Part shown: positions 56,076-64,000 of the stretch, piece by piece
Position numbering within the stretch: position 1 is the stretch's first letter
Layout of the letters: every line of letters starts with the position of its first letter
Assembly (NCBI RefSeq): GCF_050624435.1
Contig: NC_134539.1
Span: 49,012,001-49,076,000 of the forward strand
Direction: 5' to 3'
Source of the DNA: Tenrec ecaudatus
Taxonomy: Eukaryota > Chordata > Mammalia > Afrosoricida > Tenrecidae
Length of the DNA: 64,000 bases
Position numbers and translations under genes: made by a program
The notes under the pieces: model-generated
What the model was told of the DNA's origin: nothing
The model's database searches: none
Seen by the model: only the letters and a program-made list of their open reading frames with translations

Positions 56076-56647
56076 GAGGAACACTGCAGAGCAGTTCAAG
56101 CTGCCTAATTTTTTCATCCTCTCATCTGCACGGTCCAAATGGTGGCCACTCGCCAGATACGGCTATTTAAAAATTAAATGAATTAGAAATTCTTTTCCTC
56201 CGTGTTCTGGATTGAATGGCGTTCTCTCAAAGCGGGCGCTGCAAATGTACCCGAGGGCCTGTGGCGCGGTGGGGGGAGCACTTTTTGCTAACGGATCCCA
56301 TCAGCCGGCTTGGCAGAGAGACGTGCCAACCTGCGTCCAGGAAGCTCACAGCCTTGGACGCCCCTACAGAGTTATTCTCATCCCACTTGGAATCGGGCTC
56401 TCCTCGCTATGGTAGGGAGGCAAGACAAGTGTCGGGGGTGTTTTCAGCCCGTGTCTGTTGAGAAATTAAAGAGCGGATGAAGGAAGCCAAGATGGGGAAA
56501 GATGAAGACGCCGCGTGAAGCCCACCAAGGAGCCAAAGGACAGACACTGACGAGAGACGAGGACCTTCCTGCCTCCAGAGCCAACCATGAAAGAAAGCCT
56601 TCCCCTCGAGTCGTGTCCTAAACTCGAACTGCTAACCTGCCGAACAG
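56076..56647. other. Unassigned sequence, possibly an LTR
   Basis: 'gttctggattgaatggcg' near 56206 resembles the start of MaLR-type LTRs, but later landmarks are unclear. Confidence 0.3.
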
Positions 56648-56755
56648 AGCCCTGGTGACACAATGCGTTAAGCTTTCCAACGGCTGAGCTCCGCAGGGGC
56701 GATTCCCCTCTGACCTGCTGGGCTGCTGGGCCTCAGACGGACTCAATGGCAGAGC
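56648..56755 (+). repeat. AfroSINE fragment
   Basis: 'agagccctggtgacacaatg', 'cgttaagctttccaacggc' and 'cctcagacggactcaatggc' show a shortened sense SINE. A second tRNA-SINE-like stretch follows at about 56795-57030 but is too diverged to bound. Confidence 0.6.
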
Positions 56756-57329
56756 GAACCTCTGCACCGTGGGGATACAGCTCTGCTCGGCAAAGCCACC
56801 GCGTGGTGGAGCGGTTGACACGGCAGCACGAACTATGGCAGAAAATCCCATCCACTAATTTCATGTGTGCGGCACAGTGGCTAGTGGCGATCCTTCGCAG
56901 CGCAGGCTGTGAACGTGCATGGCACTGCAGAGAGGTTTGCTGCTCAGTGCTGCTGCTCAGATCCCCACAACAAGCAGTCTGGTTCTACTGGAAACTGCAC
57001 GGCAAGGCCAGCCACGGGGCGCAGTCTCGCTAGAGATGCACAATAACAAGGCCCGATGCTGTGAGAAACAAAAGCAAATGCATTGCCATCGATCAAGTCA
57101 ATGACAAGTGAGAGCAACCCGACAGGACAGGTGTTTGCACACTGCGGTCAGAAGCCCCACAAGTAACCACCGTGACGCCAGGGCTCCCTGGATGGTCTAA
57201 GCTGCCAGGGCAAAATGGAAAGAGACTGCGCTTACATTAGAAATTAGTAACAGAAACAAAATTGGAGGAGTTATTCGTAATTGATACTAAGAGTACAAAA
57301 GTAGCATAAGGAACAATCATGGGAGGAGC

Positions 57330-57680
57330 GCTACCACACAGGCAGGGGGTAGGTGTGGGGAGTAGGGGCAATCAATGGCAATGATCGATATAAACCAACA
57401 CCCCCCTCCCAGGGGTAAACACAGGAACATGGATGAAAGGAGATAGCAAAGGTGTAAGATATGAAAATAATAATAATTTATAATTTATCAAGGGGTCATG
57501 TGGATGAGAGGGTGGGGGAAGGAGGGGAAAAGAGAGGAGCTGATACCAAAGACTCAAGTAGAAAGAAAATGTTTTGAAAATGATGATGGCAACATATGTA
57601 CAAATGTACTTGATACAATTGATACATGGATTGTTATAAGAGCTGTAGGAGCCCCCAATAAAAAATGACTTGTTTTTTAA
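57330..57680 (+). mobile_element. 5'-truncated L1 3' end
   Basis: Tenrec L1 3' UTR from 'ggggcaatcaatggcaatg' to 'gcccccaataaaaaatgac'. Confidence 0.7.
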
Positions 57681-57917
57681 AAATCAGCGTAGGAATGAAT
57701 ACATTTGAAGAAAATAAAAAGTGTGAAAATAGTCCCAAGTATATCAAATCATCCAAAGACTGAACAGTGAAGACAGATTGTCTTCATTTGCATCGCTACA
57801 CCACCACTCCCAGTTTTGTGACATTTGACAAGTTATCAGACAGTCTGTGTGTAGTTTCCAAATTGAGGATTGATGACATGGAAAAAATAACAAATAAAAT
57901 CCATCTAACAGAATTAT

Positions 57918-58040
57918 TTGGGGGAAAGACAAGGCTTTCTACTCCAATCAAGAGTTACAGTCTCAGAAACCCACAGGGACAGTTCTCCTCTGTCTCTAGG
58001 GTCACTATGAGTCAGATTGACTCCATCAATGACCACGAGC
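57918..58040 (+). repeat. AfroSINE, 5'-truncated
   Basis: It starts at 'gggggaaagacaaggctttc' and runs to 'tagggtcactatgagtcag' and 'attgactccatcaatg'. The head is missing. Confidence 0.7.
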
Positions 58041-58041
58041 C

Positions 58042-58240
58042 ATTATCAAGGGTTCATGAGGGAGGGGGAGCAGGGAGGGAGGGAAAAATGAGGACCTGAT
58101 GCCAGGGGCTTAGGTGGAGAACAAATGTTTTGAGAATGATGAGGGCAATGAATGTACAAATGTGCTTTACACAATTGATGTATGTATGGATTGTGATAAG
58201 AGTTGCATGAGACCCTAATATGATGATTAAATAAATAAGC
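58042..58240 (+). mobile_element. Short L1 3' end
   Basis: From 'cattatcaagggttcatg' to 'catgagaccctaatatg', with the poly(A) signal lost and a TAAA-rich tail. It joins the SINE at 57918-58040 directly. Confidence 0.65.
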
Positions 58241-58244
58241 ACAT

Positions 58245-58430
58245 TGCGTGTCTGGCAGGGGAGGCCGGGAAGAAGGGGGAGCTAATAACAGTGAGTGTAA
58301 GAAAGGAGAAAATGCTCTGAAATGGTTGTGATGACAACGGTACATTCTTTTTAATACGATTGAACTATTGAACTGTGTGATATGTGAACTATATGGCAAT
58401 GAAATTGTTTTTTCTTTAAAGTAGTAAAAA
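58245..58430 (+). repeat. L1M 3' UTR fragment
   Basis: 'gagctaataacagtgagtg', 'aaaatgctctgaaatgg', 'tgaactattgaactgtgtg' and 'atatggcaatgaaattg' match the tail of an old mammalian L1. Confidence 0.5.
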
Positions 58431-58469
58431 TTAGGAAGAAATTAAATTTTTAAATAGAAATGTGTTACT

Positions 58470-58535
58470 GTGTGTTAAATCGGTGCCTGGTGTAGAATAA
58501 GCAATAAACATGTACTAGCTATTACTCTTATTGTC
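58470..58535 (+). repeat. MIR 3' tail
   Basis: 'cggtgcctggtgtagaataag' and 'caataaacatgtactagc' are the MIR terminal landmarks. Confidence 0.5.
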
Positions 58536-58621
58536 TATTACTGCTTTAATCCTTGGACAAATGGTATATGATCCACAACTAGTGCTAAATAATTTAGAAG
58601 GAAGGAGTTGTGGTTTAGCTG

Positions 58622-58815
58622 GAAGGAGCCCTGGTGGCACTGCAGGATAAGCATTGCAAGGTTAGGGGTTCAAACCCACGAGCTGCTCCACAGGAGAAAG
58701 ATGAGACTACCCGTTTTCGTAAAGATTTATAGCCTCATAAGCCCTCGAGGGAAGTTCGACCTGTCCCATAAAGTCTCTACGAGTCGGAGTTGACTCAATG
58801 GCAGTGGGTCTGGGC
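58622..58815 (+). repeat. AfroSINE copy, well preserved
   Basis: 'ggagccctggtggcactgc', 'ttaggggttcaaacccac', 'gagctgctccacaggag', 'aaagtctctacgagtcgg' and 'gttgactcaatggcagtggg' are all present in order. Confidence 0.85.
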
Positions 58816-58823
58816 TTTTGACT

Positions 58824-59015
58824 TGGTGGCCAAATGGTGAAGTGCTTGACTGTTGACTAAAGATCCGATGCTTGAACTCACAAGCCACTCCATGGGAGAA
58901 AGACGGGGGCAGTGGGCATCTCTAAGGAGGATGTAGCCTTGGAAACCCTCTGAGCAGTTCTAACTGGGTCCTAAAGGGCTGCCTTGAGCCGGAATGGACT
59001 CCATAGCAGTGCGAT
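58824..59015 (+). repeat. AfroSINE copy, tandem with the previous one
   Basis: 'tggccaaatggtgaagtgc', 'gatgcttgaactcacaagcc', 'actccatgggagaaagac' and 'gccggaatggactccatagc' show a second copy in the same orientation, a few bases after the first. It is more diverged, so it may be the older of the two. Confidence 0.7.
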
Positions 59016-59044
59016 ACTCAGAATAAATGTCTGAGCTCATGCCC

Positions 59045-59560
59045 TAGCGCACATACCAGATACCAAAATAAGATCCAGATGAATAAAAGATGTACAGTGA
59101 ACCTTAAGAGAATTTGAAGAGACTATGAGTAGCTAATAAGGTGGATAAGAATTTTCTCAGCATAATTATTAATGTAGAGACCTTAAAATAGGAAAGTAAT
59201 AGATTTAATCACATTGAAAACCACAAGTTTTGGAGTACCAAATACTACTATTAATAAAAGACAAAAATGTTAACTGTGAATTGTAAAAATTAATAGGTAA
59301 GTGGTTAGCATAACAAGGATGCTACAAAGGAAGAAGGAAAAGGCAAAGATGTCAATAAGAAAATGTGCAAATTCTACGAAAAGGTAAATTGCCTACAAAG
59401 TGTGAATGCAACTGGTTGAGAAACAATAAAAAGCAATGACACATTGACATAACATTTATGCATATTAAGTAGACTTTTTTAACAAAAAGAAAATATAGCA
59501 CTAGAGGTGGTGGGAGGAAGCTGGTCTTTCCTACACTGCTTGTTTTCCATTCACTCTAAC
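59045..59560 (+). repeat. L1M ORF2 fragment
   Basis: An A-rich coding strand with 'ccagatgaataaaagatg', 'gtcaataagaaaatgtgc' and 'ggtggtgggaggaagc' is the usual order near the end of L1 ORF2. Heavily mutated. Confidence 0.5.
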
Positions 59561-59637
59561 CAGAATTCCTCCCAGATGTTGTCATCTATATCATAAAATA
59601 TGAATATTGTATAGCTTTCATCATCTGTATTTTTACA

Positions 59638-59850
59638 GAGGAGCCCTGGTGGCATAGTGGTTGTGTGTTGGATTGCTATCACAAAGTCAACAGTTCAAAA
59701 CCACCAACTGCACTGCAGAAGAACGACAGGGCTTTCTACTCCTGTAAGAGTTACAATCTCAGAAACACTCAGGGCAAGTACATCCTGTTCTATAGGGTCG
59801 CTATGAATCATCACTGACTTGTGGGCAATGAGTTTGTTTTGAGGTTTGGA
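59638..59850 (+). repeat. AfroSINE copy with TSD
   Basis: A full copy starting 'gaggagccctggtggcatag' and ending after 'gggcaatgagtttgttttg'. The TSD GTATTTTTACA / GTATTTCTACA lies at 59627-59637 and 59851-59861 (one mismatch), so LINE machinery mobilised it. Confidence 0.85.
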
Positions 59851-59934
59851 GTATTTCTACAATTACTGATAGAAATGTGAACTAAACACAACTTTGGACA
59901 GAGATCTGTGTTATACATTATTTTTAATCTTTTT

Positions 59935-60420
59935 TTCAATCATTTTATTAGGGGTTCATACAACTCTTATCACAATCCATACATACATCAATTGTGTAAA
60001 GCACATTTGTACATTCATTGCCCTCATCATTCTCAAAACATTTGCTCTCCACCTAAGCCCCTAGCATCCACTCCTCATTTTTCCCCTCCCGGCTCCCACC
60101 TCCCTCATGAACGCTTGATAATTTATAAATTATTATTTTGTCATATCTTGCACTGTCCAATGTCTCCCTTCACCCACTTTTCTGTTGTCCATCCCCCAGG
60201 TACGAGGTTATATGTCACTGGTTCCCCCTTTCCACCCCACCCTCCCAGTATCGCCACTCTCATTACTGGTCCTAAAGGGATCATCCGCCCTGGATTCCCT
60301 GTGTTTCCAGTTCCTATCTGTACCAGTGTACATCCTCTGGTCTAGCCAGATTTGTAGGGTAGAATTGGGATTGTGAAAGGGGGGCGGGGAGCATTTAGGA
60401 ACCAGAGGTAAGTTGTATGT
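59935..60420 (-). mobile_element. 5'-truncated L1 3' end, antisense
   Basis: From 'caatcattttattaggggtt' to 'aggaaccagaggtaag', the antisense tenrec L1 3' terminus. Confidence 0.75.
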
Positions 60421-60799
60421 TTTAATTAGCAAATTTTGTTTAGTCACACAGCTAATTCCTAGGCCAAATATAGTCCATACTTTCCCATATTGTCCACAGG
60501 GTGCTGTCAAATTCTTGCTGGAATCAAAATGTGTTATGTTTACCATGTTTCCCTAACCATAACGTGGCCCGAGGTCAGTAAAAAAGAATAGATTCACCTA
60601 ATGTCCTCAGAGTTCCCAGGTTGACTGCTAAGAAATGCTGCCACTTCTGCCACACAGAGACAAATTCGCCTCTCGAAAGCCTTAACTTTAAGTTATCATC
60701 TTTATACTTTGCAAAATCTACCTCCTTGGTACAAAGTACCCTGATCTTTGCTCATTTCTTCTTTAAGATTTCTCCAACTTGACACAATTCTTCTCAGAT
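60421..60799. other. Unassigned sequence
   Basis: No feature recognised in this stretch. Confidence 0.4.
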
Positions 60800-61270
60800 T
60801 ATTCCAGAACATAAAAAAGGAAGAATATTCCCTAAATAATTTGATAAACCTGATACCAAAGGCACAACGATATAATAAAAAAAAACTACAGAACAATATC
60901 CCTCACGATTGTAGATGCAAAAGTTCTCACCCAAAATGCCAGTCAATAGAACACAACAGGATATAAAAAAATAACCATCTCCATCACCATTAGGTAGAAC
61001 TCAAACCAGGGATGCAAGAGTGGTTCAACATTATAAAATCAATTCACATAATTAACCACATACATAAAACAAAAGAATCACATGATCATCTCAATCAATG
61101 CAGAAAAGGCATTTGATTAGATCTAACACCCTTTCCTGATAAAATCTCTGATCAAAACAGGAATCAAGGGAAATTGCTCAACACAATTAGGGGTAGAAGT
61201 ACAAAACCCAACAACCAGCAGCCAACTTCTTTGTTTTGAACATTTCATGGGAGAAAACTGTGCTATTTTT
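60800..61270 (+). pseudogene. L1 ORF2 reverse-transcriptase fragment
   Basis: The plus strand, with frameshifts, reads NYRTISLTIVDAKVLTQNAS followed by an NHMIISINAEKAFD-like block (family HMIISIDAEKAFDKIQHPF). These are RT motifs of L1 ORF2. The FADD box, endonuclease and C-terminus are absent. The aspartate following SI is replaced by Asn. It is an old, dead L1M fragment. Confidence 0.7.
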
Positions 61271-62014
61271 AATATCAAGAATGTCTGCATGCAGCATTGC
61301 TAAATACAAAAGCCATACAGGCGCAGAGATTTAACAATGAAGAACAAGTCAGGGCACATTATGGCCTCATAACTCACAGATCCTTTCCGGCTCCCATAGA
61401 TCACTCGCACGTCCTCTCCTCCCTATCACTACAGGAGTCACACAAGTTTCGTTTCTTCGTTCATTATTGCGTTTCTCTAAGAGAAAGGACAGCACCATCA
61501 AGCCTATAAGAAGGTACGCGACCGCTCTGTCTGAGTAAAGCTCCACTGACAGCAGTTCCAGTGTGCAGATCCGGGCTATTGCTGCAAATCTGGAAAGCAC
61601 ACGATTGCTTCTGTGTTAAAATGTTATAAATGAATTTATAGTAGTCACATGTTGGTGTAGGGTGTACAAAATTGATAAAGGATGACACATTTGACAGGTT
61701 CGTACTTCTGGGAAATGGGTTAAAAACTTGAAATCTTTGGTTTTCCAGTTAATTGAACAACATGAATAGCACCATCCATAAAACAGCCGAACCATGTGAA
61801 ACCATTACCCGCTCCAAAATATTTTCTGGATTCAAAAAATATATAACACACAATAAAAGTTGTCATTGAATCCCTTAAGTTATTTTTTAAAAAGCACCTT
61901 CTATGATCTAGTCCCATCTAGGCCCTAACCCATGTAGATGAACTTAAACATAACAAACATGCACTGCTATTGGCTTGGACTATGATGTGTGGAATCTTTG
62001 TTTCTTATTAGGTT
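61271..62014. other. Unassigned sequence
   Basis: A 77-codon minus-strand frame at 61600-61367 has a hydrophobic stretch but no recognised domain. Otherwise no feature is seen. Confidence 0.35.
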
Positions 62015-62160
62015 TTTCAACTTGGAAAAATCATCCCTTACTGAAACCAAATATCCTAATCTATGAAATGGGATAGTGACACCTTTCTCATAGAATTGTT
62101 TGCGGATTCTTTGGGAAAATGTGTGCAGCAAGATGATGAAGAGCCAGAGTCTGAGGCTTG
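62015..62160 (+). repeat. MIR fragment
   Basis: 'cctaatctatgaaatggg', 'atagtgacacctttctcat' and 'agaattgtttgcggattc' follow the sense MIR core and tail. Confidence 0.6.
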
Positions 62161-62541
62161 CTAGCAGTCCATGCTTGGTTGCCTATTCTTTCTTTGTCTT
62201 CTTAAAAATCTAGATCCATGCATATTATTGACTTGCACATAAAATTGACAATAATGTTTGGAAGATACTGTGAGTGCCTGCTGAGCAAAATTTGTGGACA
62301 CTTTAGAAAGTGGGATTTCATCTCAGTTTGGGGAGGCTTTCTGGGTTTGGATATAACAAACAGGAGCAGTAAAAGGTCAAATCAAATAAAAATAACTTTG
62401 CAATTTAGCACTATTGTAAGTTCAGAGACAAGCCTGACACCACATACATTAATAATAATATACTACAAGGGAATATAAAGCCTCCACATATTTTCAGCAC
62501 TGATCTCAAAGTCATAGCGGATTAGCTTAGAATCCCACAAC

Positions 62542-62578
62542 TTTTTTTTTTAATCATTGTATCAGGGGCTTGTACAAC
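62542..62578 (-). mobile_element. Extremely short L1 insertion (37 bp)
   Basis: Only 'aatcattgtatcaggggc', 'ttgtacaac' and a T run are inserted: the antisense last bases of L1 with its tail. A 13-bp TSD (AGAATCCCACAAC / AGAATGCCACAAC) lies at 62529-62541 and 62579-62591. Confidence 0.85.
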
Positions 62579-62692
62579 AGAATGCCACAACTTTAAGGAA
62601 GAGAACCTATCTAGATTCACAAGTCAACTATGAGGTTAGTAAAAGAGAAAAATTGAAAGTACATGGGTTGGACATCTTAGAGTTTTTCCATA

Positions 62693-62968
62693 TGTGGCAG
62701 TTATAAAATCTACTGTCAACTTGAGGAAGGGGTGGAGTCTAGCCTGTCAATCAGACCACAGCCTGATGACCTCATTTCGAGACATGACGAAGATAAATAG
62801 CTCACTGGAGGCCAGACACACTCTCCCTGCTTGGTGTTCCTGATGACAAGCCAAATGGAGCCACACTGATGGAGACCGAGCCCTGGAGCTGAAGGAGCCA
62901 CGTGGAGACCGACACCAGTGCTAAGATGCTTTGTTTTCAGCTTTCCAGTCCAACCACCAGTAACCACA
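62693..62968 (+). mobile_element. ERVL-type LTR, truncated
   Basis: It starts 'tgtggcagttataaaatc' and continues 'tagcctgtcaatcagacc' and 'agccacgtggagaccgac', as in the LTR at 51521-52019. The 3' half is missing, cut at the border with the RTE relic. Confidence 0.7.
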
Positions 62969-62984
62969 CACGTGATCTGGATTG

Positions 62985-63962
62985 AATGGTTGATCGATTT
63001 CACATTGAAGAAGTTGGAAGAATTCCTCCTCGTTAGCTTTAAAGAGTGGTACATATATTTAAATAACTATCATACTAATTGGTCTTCCTTGTGGTTTATA
63101 GGTATTAATCCAACACCGACAGCATTATACTTCAAGATGGAGCTTGAAAAGTTCTTTTCGATGATAAATATGATGACACCCCTCTTCAATGTCACATTTC
63201 TGCCATAGTATACCATCTTATTTTCCATGCAAAATGGCGACTGTCAGTCCACTTCAGCTCACTAATGCCTCCGATATCCATTTTCTTGAGTTCCACTTCA
63301 TTTTTGACGTTTTGCTTCAGTCACATTTCATACATTCCGGGTTCGGATTATTACTGAATGTCTGCAGCTGCTTCTGATGTTGCCATGCTCCGTCGACAAA
63401 CAACACCCTGAAGGCCACGGCGTGCAAGCTGATTCCACTTTGAGGAGGTGGCATTTGCCTACGGTATTCTGTAGGACCTTTCAGTCCAATGGGCTCATTT
63501 TCCAGCAAGACATCATACCCGTCCCACTACTATTCACAGGGGGGTGGGTGGCTAATTTTTCAGAAGTGTTCCACCTGTTCTTACTCCATTCAGTTCTGGT
63601 CTGGAGGCCCCACTGGTCACCATGTGTGAGCCTTGTGGTATATGAAATACCAGTAACATAGCTTCCAGGATTACTGCAACATACAGGCCGCCACACTCAG
63701 ACAAACTGACAGACAAGTGGTGCAATACAGAGCTGCAAAAATGATGTGGGGTGGCGTCCATCTCTTTTCCTTTCACAAGAGGGAAGAAGATCCACAGTCG
63801 ACTTCAGTCTTGGTCTGATTTCAATGAGGTAACAGTCACATATGCCTCCACCCTCCAATCTCTTGTAACCAATTGCAACACCAACAATCCACCCAAAGGT
63901 ACTCTCTGGTTGTCTGGGTTTGGCCACACAGTACCCACAGAGCAAACTCAAGATGACAGGGT
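62985..63962 (-). pseudogene. RTE/BovB-type LINE 5' region with endonuclease remnant, antisense
   Basis: Read on the minus strand, it begins with the RTE leader ('tcatcttgagtttgctctg', 'ttgggtggattgttggtgt'). A protein-like stretch follows, starting ENEPIGLKGPTEYRRQMPPP and continuing QSGISLHAVAFRVLFVDGA. The apurinic-endonuclease start (family ETWNVRSMNLGKLEI) is mutated here. Later come an 'MKWNSRKW' block and a 'GRPISMIVI..YVPL' block (family GKPINMTIIQVYAPT). Stops and shifts are frequent. It ends before the RT domain. Confidence 0.65.
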
Positions 63963-64000
63963 CTGTTAGGGAAATAAGTTACCATCCAAGATCAGGAACA

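Noticed and set aside
61367..61600. 77-codon minus-strand frame with a possible membrane segment
   Set aside because: No signal peptide, conserved motif or splice evidence; short enough to be chance.
1..64000. CRISPR arrays, operons, rRNA or intact tRNA genes
   Set aside because: Repeats here are interspersed mammalian elements. tRNA-like sequences are SINE heads with degenerate boxes and no cloverleaf.

Overview
The window reads as repeat-dense intergenic or intronic DNA from an afrotherian mammal, most likely a tenrec such as Echinops telfairi. Two lines of evidence support this. (1) tRNA-derived SINEs of AfroSINE type occur throughout (box-B-like head, then a tail resembling 'ctatagggtcgctatgagtcgg'). 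They lie beside RTE/BovB-type LINE relics and long L1 3' UTRs of afrotherian type. (2) hAT elements match my memory of SPIN ('Space Invaders') transposons, which have a patchy, horizontally acquired distribution that includes tenrecs. The species call is inference from repeat content. No bacterial, phage or CRISPR feature is present.

Layout. 1-6.7 kb: mostly unassigned DNA with SINEs, MIR, an old L1 tail and two MaLR-like LTRs. 6.7-9.0 kb: a 2.2-kb 5'-truncated L1 with a 15-bp target-site duplication (TSD). 9.9-11.8 kb: a pogo/Tigger-like DNA transposon, a minisatellite and a SPIN element. 12-17 kb: SINEs, an RTE piece, a small hAT with a perfect 8-bp TSD, and short L1s. 17.3-19.9 kb: an L1 split by an ERVL-type solo LTR. 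20.2-21.6 kb: an RTE relic split by another solo LTR. 23-30 kb: an antisense LTR and three L1 copies. 31-36 kb: SPIN, LTRs, L1M and SINEs. 36-41 kb: RTE 3' ends, SINEs and an old antisense L1. 41-42 kb: an HMGN1 processed pseudogene inside an L1. 42.7-46.5 kb: antisense L1s, an older L1M and SPIN. 46.5-48.1 kb: L1M. 49.1-51.3 kb: an L1 containing a second, younger L1. 51.5-52.0 kb: a solo LTR. 52-56 kb: the only stretch with hints of host exons. 56-62 kb: SINEs, L1s and MIR. 62.7-64 kb: a truncated LTR and the 5' endonuclease region of an antisense RTE.

I find no intact host gene. The clear gene-derived feature is the dead HMGN1 retrocopy (one-base deletion near its C-terminus). Two weak candidates for real exons are a 103-codon open segment behind a good splice acceptor (52.2-52.5 kb, plus strand), and a transmembrane-helix exon followed downstream by a poly(A) signal (55.1 to 54.1 kb, minus strand).

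The main interest is the insertion history. Many elements keep readable TSDs (13-17 bp for L1, 5 bp for LTRs, 8 bp for hATs), so the order of insertion can be read directly. Solo LTRs postdate the RTE and one L1, a retrogene postdates an L1 fragment, and a distinctive L1 subtype with a doubled 3' end inserted into another L1. I could not align anything computationally. Family names rest on recognition, and boundaries without a TSD are good to roughly 10-30 bases.
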